DNA of 64,000 nucleotides, from contig JAFTOU010000014.1 of assembly GCA_017463615.1 (NCBI GenBank), positions 1-64,000 on the forward strand, given 5' to 3'. Below, piece after piece: positions 1 to 9,773 of this stretch. The stretch's first letter is position 1; the number at the start of each line of letters is the position of its first letter. This DNA is from Alistipes sp. (lineage in GTDB: Bacteria; Bacteroidota; Bacteroidia; Bacteroidales; Rikenellaceae). The notes beneath the pieces are model-generated. The model ran no database searches, was not told the DNA's origin, and was given only the letters and a program-made list of their open reading frames with translations. A program made the position numbers and the translations under genes.

Positions 1-214
1 CTTCCAGAAGCATAAACTGCTCTGTCACAGGCAGAAAGGTGGGCTCAAGGAGCACCGAGAAGGTTAGATTTTCGCCCGCGCGGCTCTCCCAGCTATGTCC
101 TCGCTGTCCCCGCCCCGCCGTCTGAAAATCCGCCCACACAATATCCCCATCGTGATACTTCGCATCACGAGCAACATCGTTGGTAGAGGTAACGGTATCT
201 AAATGGTAAATCAT
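1..214 (-). CDS. birA: Biotin--[acetyl-CoA carboxylase] ligase, N-terminal part (cut by window edge)
   Basis: Translating the minus strand from the ATG at 214 gives a protein that begins MIYHLDTVTSTND and continues through a GRGQRGHSWES stretch and a NLTFSVLLEP stretch to the window edge. The T-S-T-N motif and the G-R-G-Q-R-G biotinyl-adenylate binding loop are the signature of biotin protein ligases, which attach biotin to the carrier subunit of acyl-CoA carboxylases. The DNA-binding domain of E. coli BirA is absent from the N-terminus, so this looks like the short, enzyme-only type. Only about 71 codons are visible and the rest lies left of the window. The start is the only ATG ahead of the motif. 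Confidence 0.88.
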   Translation of the reverse strand, partial: MIYHLDTVTSTNDVARDAKYHDGDIVWADFQTAGRGQRGHSWESRAGENLTFSVLLEPTFLPVTEQFMLLE

Positions 215-218
215 ACTT

Positions 219-335
219 TTGGCTGTTGGCCATTGGCTTTTTTAAGGTATCCGCTATGCGGATAGTGCTTAAGTTGCTTAAAATAAGTACATTAAAAACC
301 CATCGCCGCAGGCGATACCTTGATATAGCTAATGG
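219..335. repeat. Intergenic structured repeat between birA and dapD
   Basis: The segment starts with a GCTGTTGGCCATTGGCT tract that recurs in other intergenic regions here. An outer inverted repeat, AAGGTATC (244-251) against GATACCTT (314-321), encloses small hairpins such as CCGC-TAT-GCGG and ATCGCC-GCA-GGCGAT. A partly complementary GCTAATGGCTAA follows the right arm. It lies just 3' of dapD, like the other structured repeats in this window, and may be a diverged member of the same class. Confidence 0.5.
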
Positions 336-1160
336 CTAAACACTTACGCCGAAGTCGCGAAGTGCGTCGTTAAGGGTTGTTTTCTTGTCGGTAGACTCCT
401 TACGCTGGCCGATAATCAGGGCGCAGGAGACATTGTAAGTACCTGCAGGGAACTGCTTTGGATATGTACCTGGAATGACGATAGAGCGAGCAGGAACATA
501 GCCCTTATAAGTCTTTGGCTCACTGCCAGTTACATCAACAATATGGGTAGAGCCGGTAATTACGACATTTGAGCCGAGCACAGCCTCACGGCAGATATGC
601 GCGCCCTCAACGACGATAGCACGACTACCGATAAAGCAGTTATCCTCAATAATCACAGGTGCAGCCTGCACAGGCTCCAGCACACCACCGATACCAACGC
701 CACCGCTCAGGTGTACATTCTTGCCAATCTGGGCGCAAGAGCCGACGGTAGCCCATGTATCAACCATAGTACCGCTATCCACATAAGCGCCGATATTGAC
801 ATACGACGGCATCATAACCGCACCCGGAGCGATATAGGCGCCATAGCGGGCAATACCGTGTGGGACAACGCGCACGCCAAGTTCGTGGTAGTTATGCTTC
901 AGTTCCATCTTATCGTACCACTCCAGCTCGCCAGCGCGCATAGTGCGCATCTTCTGGATTGGGAAGTAGAGGATAATGGCCTTCTTAACCCACTCGTTCA
1001 CCTGCCAGAGGCTCTTCTCCAAATCAACAGGCTCGGCGCAGCGCAACTCGCCCTTATCTACAGCCTCAACAACGCGACGGATAGCCTCGCGTGTAGGCTC
1101 CTCATTCAGCAGCTCTCGGTTCTCCCAAGCTGCCTCTATAATACTCTGTAACTCCTTCAT
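336..1160 (-). CDS. dapD: 2,3,4,5-tetrahydropyridine-2,6-dicarboxylate N-succinyltransferase
   Basis: The 274-residue product succinylates tetrahydrodipicolinate in the succinylase branch of lysine and meso-diaminopimelate synthesis. The middle of the protein is a run of hexapeptide repeats (for example VGIGGVLEP and VIIEDNCFIGS) typical of the left-handed beta-helix acyltransferases, preceded by the helical N-terminal domain and followed by the short C-terminal domain. The length matches the family norm. It is divergently transcribed from the oligopeptidase gene that leads into the aspartokinase and cell-wall genes, so DAP supply and use are adjacent. A TACCTTTG box lies on the minus strand at 1178-1185, about 18 bases before the ATG. 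Confidence 0.96.
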   Translation of the reverse strand: MKELQSIIEAAWENRELLNEEPTREAIRRVVEAVDKGELRCAEPVDLEKSLWQVNEWVKKAIILYFPIQKMRTMRAGELEWYDKMELKHNYHELGVRVVPHGIARYGAYIAPGAVMMPSYVNIGAYVDSGTMVDTWATVGSCAQIGKNVHLSGGVGIGGVLEPVQAAPVIIEDNCFIGSRAIVVEGAHICREAVLGSNVVITGSTHIVDVTGSEPKTYKGYVPARSIVIPGTYPKQFPAGTYNVSCALIIGQRKESTDKKTTLNDALRDFGVSV

Positions 1161-1177
1161 AGTTTCTAAATTTTGTA

Positions 1178-1235
1178 CAAAGGTATAAAAAAGTTGGCAG
1201 TTATTAGGGCTGTTGCGAGAGTTTTTGTATATTTG
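1178..1235. promoter_or_regulatory. Divergent -7 boxes for dapD and the oligopeptidase gene
   Basis: The minus strand carries TACCTTTG at 1178-1185 and the plus strand carries TATATTTG at 1228-1235. Both match the Bacteroidota -7 consensus TAnnTTTG. The plus-strand box overlaps a possible GTG start at 1235, which argues that translation begins at the ATG at 1259. Confidence 0.6.
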
Positions 1236-1258
1236 TGCGCAAATATTATATATTTGGT

Positions 1259-3415
1259 ATGGCTAAGATTCTTAAAAGTGTGGTAACCGTCTTTGCTGTA
1301 GTGGCTATATGCTACGCGGTGGGGTATGGTTGCGGAGTATTGATTAGAGTTATGACAACAAAGAGCATTGAATATCCAACTACAGCACGCGAGGATGTTG
1401 TAGACAACTACTTTGGCACTCAGGTGGCCGACCCATATCGTTGGCTTGAGGATGATAATTCTGAGGCTACAGCCCAGTGGGTGGCGGCGCAGAACAAGGT
1501 TACCCTTGACTACCTGCACTCTCTTCCAGCGCGCGAGAAGATTAAGGCGCGATTAGAGACTCTGTGGGACTACCCTACGCAGAGTGCTCCAACAAAGCAC
1601 GGCGACTGGTACTACATCTCGCGCAACAGCGGCCTGCAGAATCAGAGCGTTATCTACCGCAAGCGCGACCTCAACTCAACCGAGGAGGAGCTATTCCTTG
1701 ACCCTAACGCCCTGTCGGAGGATGGTACAGTGGCACTCAACACGGCGACATTCAGCAAGGATGGAAAACTCTTTGCCTACTCGCTCGCCTCGGCAGGTAG
1801 CGACTGGGTAGAGATTTTCGTTATGGATGCCGAGAGTAAGACCCTACTCGCCGACCATATCAAGTGGGTGAAGTTCTCGGGAGCAAGCTGGGCGCCAGAT
1901 GGCAAGGGCTTCTACTATAGCGCCTACGACGCTCCGAAGGAGGGGGATGCGCTCTACTCGGCACAGAATACCAACCAGAAGGTCTACTACCACCGCATAG
2001 GCACTACCCAGAGCGAGGATAAGATTATCTATGCCGACCCATCGCGTCCGCTCCACTACTTCCACGGAGGCGAGAGCGAGGATGGCCGCTGGCTCTTTGT
2101 GACCGGCTCGGCAGGTACTTCGGGCACGGAGGTGCTCTATAAGCGTAAGGGCGAGAGCCGCTTCCAGACCCTCTTTGAGGGCTTTGAGTACGACTATATG
2201 ATACTCGACTGCTACGAGGATACCGCTCTGGTGCTTACAAATAACGACGCGCCGAACTATCGTCTGGTATCTGTAGACCTTGCCAAGCGCGAGTGCACAG
2301 ACCTCATTCCGCAGACCGAGCATCCGTTGGAGGGCGTTAGCACCGTTGGCGACCACCTCTTTGCCTTCTACCTGATAGATGCGCAGAATAAGGTGCTGCA
2401 GTACGACCGCAAGGGAACCCTTATCCGCGAGGTTGAGCTGCCGGCTATCGGTACTGTGGGTGGCTTTGACGGCCGTCGCGAGGATAAGGAGACCTACTAC
2501 GCCGTGGCAAACTACACCACGCCGGGAAATATCTACCACTACGACCCCGATACGGGTGTATCTACCCTCCACCACGCCTCGGAGGTTAAGTTTGACACCT
2601 CGGACTACACCACAACGCAGATATTCTTCACCAGCAAGGATGGTACTCGCGTGCCGATGTTCGTATCGCACCGCAAGGATATCAAGCTGGATGGCAAGAA
2701 TCCATGCTACCTCTATGGCTACGGTGGCTTCCAGATAAACCTCACCCCTTCGTTCAGCACTACGGCGGCGATGTTTATGGAGCAGGGTGGCATCTACTGC
2801 GTGGTAAACCTGCGCGGAGGCTCGGAGTATGGCGAGGATTGGCACAAGGCGGGCATGCTGGAGAATAAGCAGAATGTCTTTGACGACTTTATCGCCGCAG
2901 CCGAGTACCTTATCGCTGAGGGGTATACCTCTTCCGAGAAGCTCGCCATTGCGGGTGGCTCAAATGGCGGCCTGCTTGTGGGTGCTTGTATGACCCAGCG
3001 CCCAGAGCTCTATGCCGTAGCTCTGCCAGCGGTAGGTGTTATGGATATGCTCCGCTACCACCTCTTCACTATTGGCCACGGCTGGGTTGTGGAGTATGGC
3101 AGTTCGGAGAATGAGGAGCAGTTTGACTACCTATACAGATACTCGCCACTGCACAACCTGCGCGAGGGGGTATCATATCCTGCAACCCTCGTAACCACTG
3201 CCGACCACGACGACCGCGTAGTGCCGGCACACTCGTTTAAGTTTGCCGCAACGCTGCAGCACTGTCACGCGGGCAAGACACCTGTGCTTATCCGCATAGA
3301 TACCAATGCGGGGCATGGCGCAGGAAAGCCTACCGCTAAGCGTATTGAGGAGGCGGCAGATGTCTACGCATTTATCTTTGAGAATACAAACACGAAATAT
3401 AAGAGTATAAAGTGA
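1259..3415 (+). CDS. Prolyl oligopeptidase family (S9A) serine peptidase
   Basis: This 718-residue protein combines an N-terminal beta-propeller with a C-terminal alpha/beta-hydrolase domain and should cleave short proline-containing peptides. The catalytic set is visible: GGSNGG with the serine near residue 568, the aspartate in DHDDRVV near 650 and the histidine in NAGHGAG near 686. Residues 5-25 are hydrophobic, so it is probably exported or membrane anchored; no clear lipobox is present. The ATG at 1259 was chosen because an in-frame GTG at 1235 sits inside the predicted -7 box. The stop overlaps the aspartokinase ATG by one base, so the two genes are likely co-transcribed and translationally coupled. 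Confidence 0.92.
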   Translation: MAKILKSVVTVFAVVAICYAVGYGCGVLIRVMTTKSIEYPTTAREDVVDNYFGTQVADPYRWLEDDNSEATAQWVAAQNKVTLDYLHSLPAREKIKARLETLWDYPTQSAPTKHGDWYYISRNSGLQNQSVIYRKRDLNSTEEELFLDPNALSEDGTVALNTATFSKDGKLFAYSLASAGSDWVEIFVMDAESKTLLADHIKWVKFSGASWAPDGKGFYYSAYDAPKEGDALYSAQNTNQKVYYHRIGTTQSEDKIIYADPSRPLHYFHGGESEDGRWLFVTGSAGTSGTEVLYKRKGESRFQTLFEGFEYDYMILDCYEDTALVLTNNDAPNYRLVSVDLAKRECTDLIPQTEHPLEGVSTVGDHLFAFYLIDAQNKVLQYDRKGTLIREVELPAIGTVGGFDGRREDKETYYAVANYTTPGNIYHYDPDTGVSTLHHASEVKFDTSDYTTTQIFFTSKDGTRVPMFVSHRKDIKLDGKNPCYLYGYGGFQINLTPSFSTTAAMFMEQGGIYCVVNLRGGSEYGEDWHKAGMLENKQNVFDDFIAAAEYLIAEGYTSSEKLAIAGGSNGGLLVGACMTQRPELYAVALPAVGVMDMLRYHLFTIGHGWVVEYGSSENEEQFDYLYRYSPLHNLREGVSYPATLVTTADHDDRVVPAHSFKFAATLQHCHAGKTPVLIRIDTNAGHGAGKPTAKRIEEAADVYAFIFENTNTKYKSIK

Positions 3416-4671
3416 TGAAAGTTTATAAATTTGGAGGAGCATCGGTGCGCAATGCCGATGGCGTGCGTAACCTGAAGCATATTATTGAGGGAGAGAGCGA
3501 GCTGTTTATCATCGTCTCGGCTATGGGCAAGACCACAAATGCCCTTGAGGAGGTCTTTGACCTCTACCGCACTGGCGAGATTGAGGCCGCAGAGCGTAAG
3601 ATTGACGATATTGCAGCCTACCATCAGGCAATTATTGACGACCTGTTTGGCGAGCACCGCGTGCTGGGTCAGGTGGAGGCGCTGCTCAGCGAGCTGCACC
3701 GCTTCGTCACTACCGTGCCTTATGACGCCTCGCGTGCCGAGGAGCGTTACGACCGCACCGTAGCCTTCGGAGAGCTTATCTCAACGACTATCATCTCCGA
3801 GTGGCTCAACGCTGCCGGTGTGGAGAACCACTGGGTAGATATGCGCCGCTGCTTCGTCACTCAGTTCCGCCATAAGGATGCCAATGTGCTCATTGAGGAG
3901 TCAAGCCCACTGTTGCGCCGCGAGGTTGCAGGCTCGGCTGCCCGCGTATTTGTCGGTCAGGGATTTATCGGCTCGGCAGCAGATGGTAGCACTACGACCC
4001 TGGGTCGTGAGGGCTCGGACTACTCGGCAGCCGTTGTTGCACATATCCTGAATGCAGAGTCTATGACCGTATGGAAGGATGTGGACGGTATTCTGAATGC
4101 CGACCCTAAAATCTTCCCTGAGGCGCAGAAGATTGACGCCCTCAACTATGTTGATACCATTGAGCTGGCATATAGCGGTGCGCAGATTATCCACCCTAAG
4201 ACCATCAAGCCGCTGCAGAATAAGAATATCCCGCTCTTTGTCCGCCCATTTGGCAATAAGGAGGCTGCAGGTACTCGCATTGACGGCACGGCAGAGGATG
4301 TAAAGGTGCCAATCATCATCCTCAAGCGCAACCAGAGCCTGCTTACACTCCGCTCGCGCGACCTGTCGTTTGTCCTTGAGGAGAAGTTCCCGATAGTATT
4401 CTCTATCCTTGAGCGCTTCCGCATCAAGACAAACCTTATCCACAACTCGGCTGTAGACCTCAACCTCTGCACCGAGAGTAGCTGGCGTCTTGAGGAGGCA
4501 GCTGCCGCACTTCAGGCCGAGGGCTTTGATACCATCATCAACCCCGAGGTGGAGCTGCTCACCATCCGCAACCACAACGAGGAGGCTCTGAAGGTCCACA
4601 CCTTCTCCGAGCGCAACATCGTCAAGCAGATAGATATCCGCACCGTCCGCGTAGTACTAAGGAAAGAGTAA
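3415..4671 (+). CDS. lysC: Aspartate kinase (monofunctional)
   Basis: The product, 418 residues from the ATG, phosphorylates aspartate, the committed step towards lysine, DAP, methionine and threonine. It opens with the kinase motif KVYKFGGASV, contains an FGELIST segment and a GREGSDYSAA segment, and ends in a divergent region at the position of the ACT regulatory domains. There is no fused homoserine dehydrogenase. A GTG codon lies one triplet upstream; the ATG is preferred. The next gene, rsmH, starts on the base after the stop codon, so this DAP-pathway enzyme is joined to the division and cell-wall cluster. Confidence 0.92.
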   Translation: MKVYKFGGASVRNADGVRNLKHIIEGESELFIIVSAMGKTTNALEEVFDLYRTGEIEAAERKIDDIAAYHQAIIDDLFGEHRVLGQVEALLSELHRFVTTVPYDASRAEERYDRTVAFGELISTTIISEWLNAAGVENHWVDMRRCFVTQFRHKDANVLIEESSPLLRREVAGSAARVFVGQGFIGSAADGSTTTLGREGSDYSAAVVAHILNAESMTVWKDVDGILNADPKIFPEAQKIDALNYVDTIELAYSGAQIIHPKTIKPLQNKNIPLFVRPFGNKEAAGTRIDGTAEDVKVPIIILKRNQSLLTLRSRDLSFVLEEKFPIVFSILERFRIKTNLIHNSAVDLNLCTESSWRLEEAAAALQAEGFDTIINPEVELLTIRNHNEEALKVHTFSERNIVKQIDIRTVRVVLRKE

Positions 4672-5574
4672 ATGAGCACCTATCACACACCCGTCCTGCT
4701 GGAAGAGGCTATTGAACTGCTGGACATCAAGCCCGATGGCGTATATGCCGACCTTACATTTGGGGGAGGTGGGCACTCGCGTCGCATCCTTGAGTGTCTG
4801 GGCGAGGGCGGTCGTCTCTACAGCTTTGACCAGGACTCGGACACCAAGGCCAATGCCCCCGAGGATAGCCGATTCAACTATGTGGAGAGCAACTTCCGCT
4901 TTCTGCGCTCGGCGCTGCGATACCGTGGCGTAACAGAGGTAGATGGCATACTTGCCGACCTTGGCGTATCGTCGCACCACTTTGACGCCCTGCCGCGTGG
5001 CTTCTCGTTCCGCGGCGAGGCTCCGCTGGATATGCGTATGAACCAGCGCGGAGGCGAGACGGCTGCCGATGTGGTGAACAACCGCACCGAGGAGCAGATT
5101 GCCCTTATACTCTCGCAGTATGGCGAGCTGGAGACGACATGGAAGATTGCCGCCTGCATCGCTCGCGCAAAGGCCATAAAGCCTATACAGACCACTGCCG
5201 AGCTTGTTGCTGCCGTAGCACCTTGCACGCCGAAGAAGGATGAGTCTAAGTTCCTGACAAAGCTCTTCCAGGCGCTGCGCATAGAGGTCAATGGCGAGAT
5301 GGAGGCGCTCAAGATGGCGCTAGAGCAGAGTCTCAAGGTACTCAAGCCTGGTGGGCGACTGGTGGTGATATCCTACCACTCGTTAGAGGATAGAATTGTC
5401 AAAAACTTTATCCGCAGTGGCAACACCGAGGGTCGTATAGAGAAGGACTTTTTCGGTCGCAGCACCGCGCCATTTAACATCATCACCCGCAAAGCGGTAA
5501 CCCCATCGGCAGAGGAGCTGGAGCGCAACCCACGCTCACGCTCGGCGAAGATGAGGGCTGCCGAGAAGTTGTAA
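4672..5574 (+). CDS. rsmH: 16S rRNA (cytosine-1402-N4)-methyltransferase
   Basis: RsmH (MraW) uses S-adenosylmethionine to N4-methylate C1402 in the ribosomal P site. The 300-residue protein starts MSTYHTPVLLEEA, shows the SAM-binding loop DLTFGGGGHSRR near residue 26, then DLGVSSHHFD and PLDMRMNQ, and ends with the family segment SYHSLEDRIVKNF and an RSRSAKMRA tail. It begins directly after the aspartokinase stop. In many bacteria mraZ precedes this gene as the first dcw gene; here mraZ is absent and the aspartokinase takes that place. Confidence 0.96.
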   Translation: MSTYHTPVLLEEAIELLDIKPDGVYADLTFGGGGHSRRILECLGEGGRLYSFDQDSDTKANAPEDSRFNYVESNFRFLRSALRYRGVTEVDGILADLGVSSHHFDALPRGFSFRGEAPLDMRMNQRGGETAADVVNNRTEEQIALILSQYGELETTWKIAACIARAKAIKPIQTTAELVAAVAPCTPKKDESKFLTKLFQALRIEVNGEMEALKMALEQSLKVLKPGGRLVVISYHSLEDRIVKNFIRSGNTEGRIEKDFFGRSTAPFNIITRKAVTPSAEELERNPRSRSAKMRAAEKL

Positions 5575-5577
5575 GCC

Positions 5578-6039
5578 ATGAGTCAGAACGATATAGACCA
5601 GATAGATGTAGCTCCAGATGCCGCCGATGCCACTTCGGGCGATGCTGCTGATAGTCCCGCTCCGGAGATGGAGCAGGTGGTTATCACCATGCCCGCCAAG
5701 CTCAAGCGTGCGCTGATAGCTACGGTGGAGTTTTTCCGCAGCCTCTTTACGGGCGAGATTATCATCAATCCGACCGTATCTAAGGGCTACGACTACCTCG
5801 CCTATATCGCCCTGATGCTTCTTGTAAGTATCCTTACCCTCTTCTCGTCGCTCCACCTTCAGATTCGTGAAAATCGCCTCACGGAGCATGTTCGTCTGCT
5901 CGGCGAGCGTGCTGTGCGCGCCGAGGAGCAGCGCGTAAAGGCAACAACCCACTCGGCGATAGTCAAGACCTTAGAGCAGCGAGGTATTCCGCTCAAGGAT
6001 AGCGACGAGCCTGTAACAATTATCAAGAACGAGCAGTAG
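5578..6039 (+). CDS. ftsL: FtsL-like cell division protein
   Basis: This 153-residue bitopic membrane protein lies at the ftsL position between rsmH and ftsI. An acidic cytoplasmic N-terminus of about 65 residues is followed by one membrane segment (roughly 70-91) and a short extracytoplasmic region with coiled-coil character rich in Glu, Arg and Gln. FtsL proteins are poorly conserved and are recognised mainly by size, topology and position, as here. They form a septal complex with FtsB and FtsQ that activates FtsW-FtsI. The gene is three bases after rsmH and one base before ftsI. Confidence 0.8.
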   Translation: MSQNDIDQIDVAPDAADATSGDAADSPAPEMEQVVITMPAKLKRALIATVEFFRSLFTGEIIINPTVSKGYDYLAYIALMLLVSILTLFSSLHLQIRENRLTEHVRLLGERAVRAEEQRVKATTHSAIVKTLEQRGIPLKDSDEPVTIIKNEQ

Positions 6040-6040
6040 T

Positions 6041-8293
6041 ATGGAGACACTGAATAAGAAGTGGCAGAAGCAGATGCGCCGACGACTCAATGTCATCAAG
6101 TGGGCAATTATACTGTTCATAGTGCTCATCTTTGCCCGTCTTATATACATACAGTCCTACGACCCCAATATCGGCAAGCGCTCCATAGCTGTGCACAAGT
6201 CCCTTATCTCCAAGCAGAGCATCCCCGCCCTGCCTGGACGCATACTTGCGCGCGATGGTCGTCCTCTGGCCTCCTCGGTAGAGCGCTTTGAGATAGCCTT
6301 TGACATGGCGAGCCACGGCTTTGACCGCACCGAGCGATTTACAGAGCAGGCGGACTCGCTCAGCAAGCTGCTCAGCATCTATTTCGGGGAGAAGAGTGCC
6401 TCGTGGTACCGCGACACCATGCTGCGCATACACCGCCGAGCCGTGAAGCGCGACTCCATAGGCTTTGAGATTGTAGATAAGCGCTCGCTACTGGGTAAGC
6501 TATTCAACAGCAAGAGGAACATAGACACCGTAACCCTCTACAAGGTTACGCGCCACCACACCCATACGCACCTATTCCGCAATGTGGATGCCAATGAGTG
6601 GGAGCAGATTCGCCACTACCCTATCCTCAACGAGTCTATGGGTCTGGTCTACCACCAGACGCCGAAGCTCACGCGCATATATCCGCACGGCAACCTCGCT
6701 ATGCGAACTATCGGCCGCACGGATGTAAAGCACCCCTATGGCATTGAGTATGCCTACCGCGACTCGTTAGCGGGCAAGAAGGGAGTTGTCCACCTGCAGT
6801 ATATGGCGCCCAACTTCAAGGCCAAGATTGAGAACGATACGCTCAAGAGCATCCCTGCCGTCAATGGTGCAGATATATACACCACGCTGGATATGGAGCT
6901 TCAGGATGTTGCCGACCGTGCCCTGCGCGAGGTGCTGCGCGAGCAGAATGCCGAGTGGGGAACTACGGTGGTTATGGAGGTGGCTACGGGCGATATTCTG
7001 GCTATGGTAAACCTCTCGCGCACAAAGAGTGGCTACTACGAGGGTCCAAATCACGCCATAAATACCCCTATGGAGCCGGGCTCTACGATGAAATTGGCAA
7101 CTACGCTACTGCTGCTTGAGAAGGGGGGCATGTCGCCAAGCAAGGAGTACAACTCGGGCTATGGTCGCAAGGTTAAGGTGGGCAACTACAACGAGGTTGC
7201 CGACTCGCACCCTATAGGCACAAAGAAGGACCCGAGCATAGACCTGCGCACCGCCTTTGCCGAGTCTGCCAATGTCTACTTCCTCAAGGCGGTTATAGAC
7301 CACTTCAAGGGTCGCGAGATGGAGTACTACGAGGGGCTCTGCAGCCTGCAGTTCCACCGCCACACATCGCTTGAGCAGTTCAAGCCTCAGCTGCCATTCC
7401 TGCCTAAGCCAGGCAGTGCAAAGTGGTACGGCTCTACGCTGGGACTACTCAGCTACGGCTATGGACTGGAGATTACCCCTATGCAGACGCTGACCCTCTA
7501 TAACGCTGTGGCGAACAATGGCGTCATGGTCGCTCCGCGCCTTATTCGTCGCATAGAGCGCAACAAGGATATGGCTACCGACTTCCCCGTGAAGGTTGTA
7601 AACCCTAAGATATGCTCCGATGCAACGCTTACCCATCTGCGTAGCTTCTTGGAGCATGTGGCACTTACGGGTACTGCCAAGGAGTACTTCGGCGAGGATA
7701 AGACCCCATTCCGCGTGGGTGCTAAGACGGGTACGGCAAATACGGCTAAGGGAACAACCTACGCCGATGCCTACCACCTCGGCTCTATGGTCACCTACCT
7801 GCCTGCCGATGCTCCGCGCTACACCCTCATCACTGCGGTATACAAGAAGAAGGGCACAGGCTCTATCTTCGGTGCTAAGTTAGCAGGTCCGGTGCAGAAG
7901 CGCGTAGCTACATACCTCTACAACCGCGAGCGCGAGTGGGCTGAGAGGCTTGTTGTGAGCGATGTGCGCCAGCTGCCGACCGATGTTAAGGGCGGAAATA
8001 TAGAGCATATAGGCAATATCGCCAGCCACTTTGGCCTTGTAACCTCCTACACCTCCCCTACGGGTTGGGGTACGGCGACTACGGGCATAAGTAGCATAAC
8101 TATCAAATCTACCACTGCCGACCGTCGCCTCGTTCCCGATGTGCGGGGCATGGGACTCTCCGACGCACTCTACCTGCTTGAGTCGCGCGGCATGAAGGTC
8201 ACCTTTAGTGGTAGCGGCAAGGTTGTTCAGCAGAGCATTGAGGCGGGAAAGAGCTTTAAGCAGGGAGATAAAATAAGAATTAGATTGGAGTAA
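6041..8293 (+). CDS. ftsI: Septal peptidoglycan transpeptidase (PBP3/FtsI type) with PASTA domain
   Basis: The 750-residue class B penicillin-binding protein cross-links peptidoglycan at the septum. A single membrane segment near residues 18-38 anchors it. The catalytic motifs are present: the serine-lysine tetrad in MEPGSTMK, SAN in AESANVYF, and KTGT in GAKTGTANT. The last 60 residues form one PASTA module (VPDVRGMGLSDAL to the end). It follows ftsL by one base and precedes murE by four bases, in canonical dcw order. Confidence 0.95.
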   Translation: METLNKKWQKQMRRRLNVIKWAIILFIVLIFARLIYIQSYDPNIGKRSIAVHKSLISKQSIPALPGRILARDGRPLASSVERFEIAFDMASHGFDRTERFTEQADSLSKLLSIYFGEKSASWYRDTMLRIHRRAVKRDSIGFEIVDKRSLLGKLFNSKRNIDTVTLYKVTRHHTHTHLFRNVDANEWEQIRHYPILNESMGLVYHQTPKLTRIYPHGNLAMRTIGRTDVKHPYGIEYAYRDSLAGKKGVVHLQYMAPNFKAKIENDTLKSIPAVNGADIYTTLDMELQDVADRALREVLREQNAEWGTTVVMEVATGDILAMVNLSRTKSGYYEGPNHAINTPMEPGSTMKLATTLLLLEKGGMSPSKEYNSGYGRKVKVGNYNEVADSHPIGTKKDPSIDLRTAFAESANVYFLKAVIDHFKGREMEYYEGLCSLQFHRHTSLEQFKPQLPFLPKPGSAKWYGSTLGLLSYGYGLEITPMQTLTLYNAVANNGVMVAPRLIRRIERNKDMATDFPVKVVNPKICSDATLTHLRSFLEHVALTGTAKEYFGEDKTPFRVGAKTGTANTAKGTTYADAYHLGSMVTYLPADAPRYTLITAVYKKKGTGSIFGAKLAGPVQKRVATYLYNREREWAERLVVSDVRQLPTDVKGGNIEHIGNIASHFGLVTSYTSPTGWGTATTGISSITIKSTTADRRLVPDVRGMGLSDALYLLESRGMKVTFSGSGKVVQQSIEAGKSFKQGDKIRIRLE

Positions 8294-8297
8294 AACA

Positions 8298-9755
8298 ATG
8301 AATATCAGCACATTACTAAAGGGCGTAGAGTACACCGCAATATATGGGCAGCAGACGGCGGAGGTAGTATCGCTTACCTACGACTCGCGCACCGTAGAGG
8401 CAGGAAGTTGCTTCTTTGCCATTGTGGGAACGCTCACCGATGGACATAAATATATCGCAAGCGCCATTGAGCGCGGAGCTTCGGTTGTAGTCTGCCAGCA
8501 GCTACCCGAGGGTGTAGATACCGAGAGTGCGACCTTTGTCGTAACGGAGGATAGCGAGCGCGCCATGGCACTTATGGCGGCAAACTTCTACGGCAACCCG
8601 AGCCAGAAGTTGCAGGTTGTGGGCGTTACGGGCACAAATGGCAAGACCACTATTGCCACGCTGCTCTACGACCTTGTGCGACTGATGGGCTACAAGGCAG
8701 GACTTATCTCTACGGTGGTCTATAAGATTGATGATGAGCAGATTGCATCTACCCACACCACGCCCGACACTATCCGCCTCAACGCCATGCTTGCCCAGAT
8801 GGTAGAGCGCGGATGTAAGTACTGCTTTATGGAGTGTTCGTCGCACGCCATTGTTCAGCGACGCATACACGGCATACGCTTTGCGGGAGGACTGTTTACC
8901 AACATCACTCACGACCATCTGGACTATCACAAGACCTTTGCCGAGTATATCCGCGCCAAAAAGCTCTTCTTTGACAACCTGCCGAAGAGTAGCTTCGCCA
9001 TCGTAAACCGCGATGACCGCAATGGCGAGGTTATGCTGCAGAATACCGCTGCACGACCGCTGACCCTCTCCTGCCGCAGTAATGCAGACTTCTGCTGCAA
9101 GATTATGGAGAGCACTGCCGAAGGTATGCTGTTGCGCATAGACGGTGTAGACCTCTGGGTGGGCTTCCTCGGTCGCTTCAACGCCTACAACCTGCTGACC
9201 GTATACGCTGCGGCGGTAGAACTGGGCTTTGAGCGCGATGAGGTGCTGCGCTGCCTGAGCCTGCTGCGCCCTGTGGTTGGTCGCTTTGACATTGTCTACG
9301 CGGCAGATGGAACTATAGCCATCATTGACTACGCACACACCCCCGATGCGTTAGAGAATATCCTCAAGACCGTGGGCGAGATTGCCACAAAGAATCAGAG
9401 CGTTACCGTTGTCTGTGGCTGTGGTGGCGAGCGCGACAAGACCAAGCGCCCTGAGATGGCGCAGATAGCCGTAAAATACTCCTCGCGCGCTATCTTCACC
9501 TCCGACAACCCTCGCAGCGAGGACCCCGAGCAGATTCTGCGCGATATGGAGGCTGGCGTAGCTACGACGGACAACTATATGAAGATTTCCGACCGCGACA
9601 ACGCCATAAAGACCGCCATAATGCTCAGCTCGGCGGGCGATATTATCGTCGTTGCGGGCAAGGGTCACGAGACCTATCAAATTATCGGCGACCAGTCGCT
9701 GCCATTTAACGACAAGGAGCGCGTAACATATTGGTTTACAACATTTAACAGATAA
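8298..9755 (+). CDS. murE: UDP-MurNAc-tripeptide synthetase (meso-DAP adding)
   Basis: MurE adds the third amino acid to UDP-MurNAc-L-Ala-D-Glu in the cytoplasm. The 485-residue protein shows the ATP-binding GTNGKTT motif near residue 112 and the Mur-ligase segments ITHDHLDYH and IDYAHTPDALE. The motif DNPR (in TSDNPRSEDP, near residue 405) is the hallmark of meso-diaminopimelate-specific MurE enzymes, which agrees with dapD and lysC lying beside this cluster. It is the fourth gene of the cell-wall run and is followed by mraY after 18 bases. Confidence 0.96.
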   Translation: MNISTLLKGVEYTAIYGQQTAEVVSLTYDSRTVEAGSCFFAIVGTLTDGHKYIASAIERGASVVVCQQLPEGVDTESATFVVTEDSERAMALMAANFYGNPSQKLQVVGVTGTNGKTTIATLLYDLVRLMGYKAGLISTVVYKIDDEQIASTHTTPDTIRLNAMLAQMVERGCKYCFMECSSHAIVQRRIHGIRFAGGLFTNITHDHLDYHKTFAEYIRAKKLFFDNLPKSSFAIVNRDDRNGEVMLQNTAARPLTLSCRSNADFCCKIMESTAEGMLLRIDGVDLWVGFLGRFNAYNLLTVYAAAVELGFERDEVLRCLSLLRPVVGRFDIVYAADGTIAIIDYAHTPDALENILKTVGEIATKNQSVTVVCGCGGERDKTKRPEMAQIAVKYSSRAIFTSDNPRSEDPEQILRDMEAGVATTDNYMKISDRDNAIKTAIMLSSAGDIIVVAGKGHETYQIIGDQSLPFNDKERVTYWFTTFNR

Positions 9756-9773
9756 TAACTCAAACTACAGTAT

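Noticed and set aside
1235-1258. GTG start giving eight more residues to the oligopeptidase
   Set aside because: The codon overlaps the TATATTTG -7 box, so it would not be in the mRNA.
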